Positions 63,865 to 64,000 of a stretch of 64,000 nt of DNA are shown piece by piece. Each line of letters opens with the position of its first letter. The stretch's first letter is position 1. The DNA is from Daphnia pulex (lineage: Eukaryota; Arthropoda; Branchiopoda; Diplostraca; Daphniidae): NCBI RefSeq assembly GCF_021134715.1, contig NC_060023.1:2604001-2668000 (forward strand). Direction: 5' to 3'. A model generated the notes under the pieces. That model searched no databases, had not been told where the DNA came from, and saw nothing but the letters and a program-made list of their open reading frames with translations. The position numbers and the translations under genes are program-made.

Positions 63865-64000
63865 TTAACAAATATTCATTCCAGGTGGAACGCAATTCAG
63901 TAGGACACCAGCTCCAGCAAAATTGTCTGAAAAAATTCTCGAACTTGTTGAATAATAAACCGAATAGGAAGTGACAGTCGAAGTAACAGTGATAGAAATA
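63865..64000 (-). CDS. Secreted-protein family member W, C-terminus (partial)
   Basis: The minus strand from the window edge reads ISITVTSTVTSYSVYYSTSS, then a short diverged part, NCVPPGMNIC and a stop at 63867-63865. This matches the C-terminus of member Z (TSTLTSYSVIYSTS ... YCVPTGFTLC) and the out-of-frame tail of member Y. It is therefore the last exon of a fourth member whose body lies right of the window. Confidence 0.65.
   Translation of the reverse strand, partial: ISITVTSTVTSYSVYYSTSSRIFSDNFAGAGVLLNCVPPGMNIC

Overview
The window is eukaryotic and gene-dense. It has short introns (mostly about 60-110 bp), GT-AG splice sites with a few GC-AG sites, AATAAA signals and TATA-type promoters. 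The mix of genes, the tandem duplicates, an intact BEL/Pao retrotransposon and lineage-restricted tandem secreted proteins all suggest a branchiopod crustacean, most likely Daphnia. This is inferred from gene content; no search was run.

Layout. 1-5.2 kb holds compact housekeeping genes: the last exon of a GMC oxidoreductase, SNAPC3 (-), deoxyhypusine synthase (+), HemK2/N6AMT1 (-) and SNAPIN (-). The last two overlap by 11 nt. 5.2-26.4 kb holds three tandem complete Na+/K+-ATPase alpha genes (+), each with 11 coding exons and a related promoter. A 6.4 kb spacer separates copies 2 and 3 and contains an inverted promoter-like module. 28.3-45.4 kb holds two tandem NKCC-type Na-K-Cl cotransporter genes (+). 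The second is broken inside coding exon 6 by a 6,347 bp BEL/Pao element with identical LTRs. 45.7-51 kb holds an orphan single-exon gene (-) and two tandem CASD1-like luminal esterase genes (+). 52-58.2 kb holds an intronless 987-codon gene that joins a coiled coil, an eIF4E-binding motif, an eIF4G-type MIF4G domain and a KH domain; it is flanked by local repeats on both sides. 51.2-51.8 kb and 59.2-64 kb hold four members of a small secreted-protein family (-): two damaged, one intact, one cut by the window end.

How the genes fit together. The centre of the window is an ion-transport cluster: three primary Na+/K+ pumps followed by two secondary Na-K-Cl transporters, all on one strand. That pairing underlies epithelial salt transport. 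The most striking point is that pump copy 3 carries lysine at both membrane asparagines that help form the cation sites (TM4 before PEGLL, and TM5 in the TSNIPE motif), while copies 1 and 2 keep asparagine. The same double change is what I remember for the salinity-induced alpha2-KK pump of Artemia, so this locus may encode canonical pumps beside an altered-stoichiometry pump.

Coding models were assembled by hand from splice sites and homology. For the complete multi-exon genes the summed exon lengths are divisible by three. UTR exons and a few terminal exons are less certain and are marked so.
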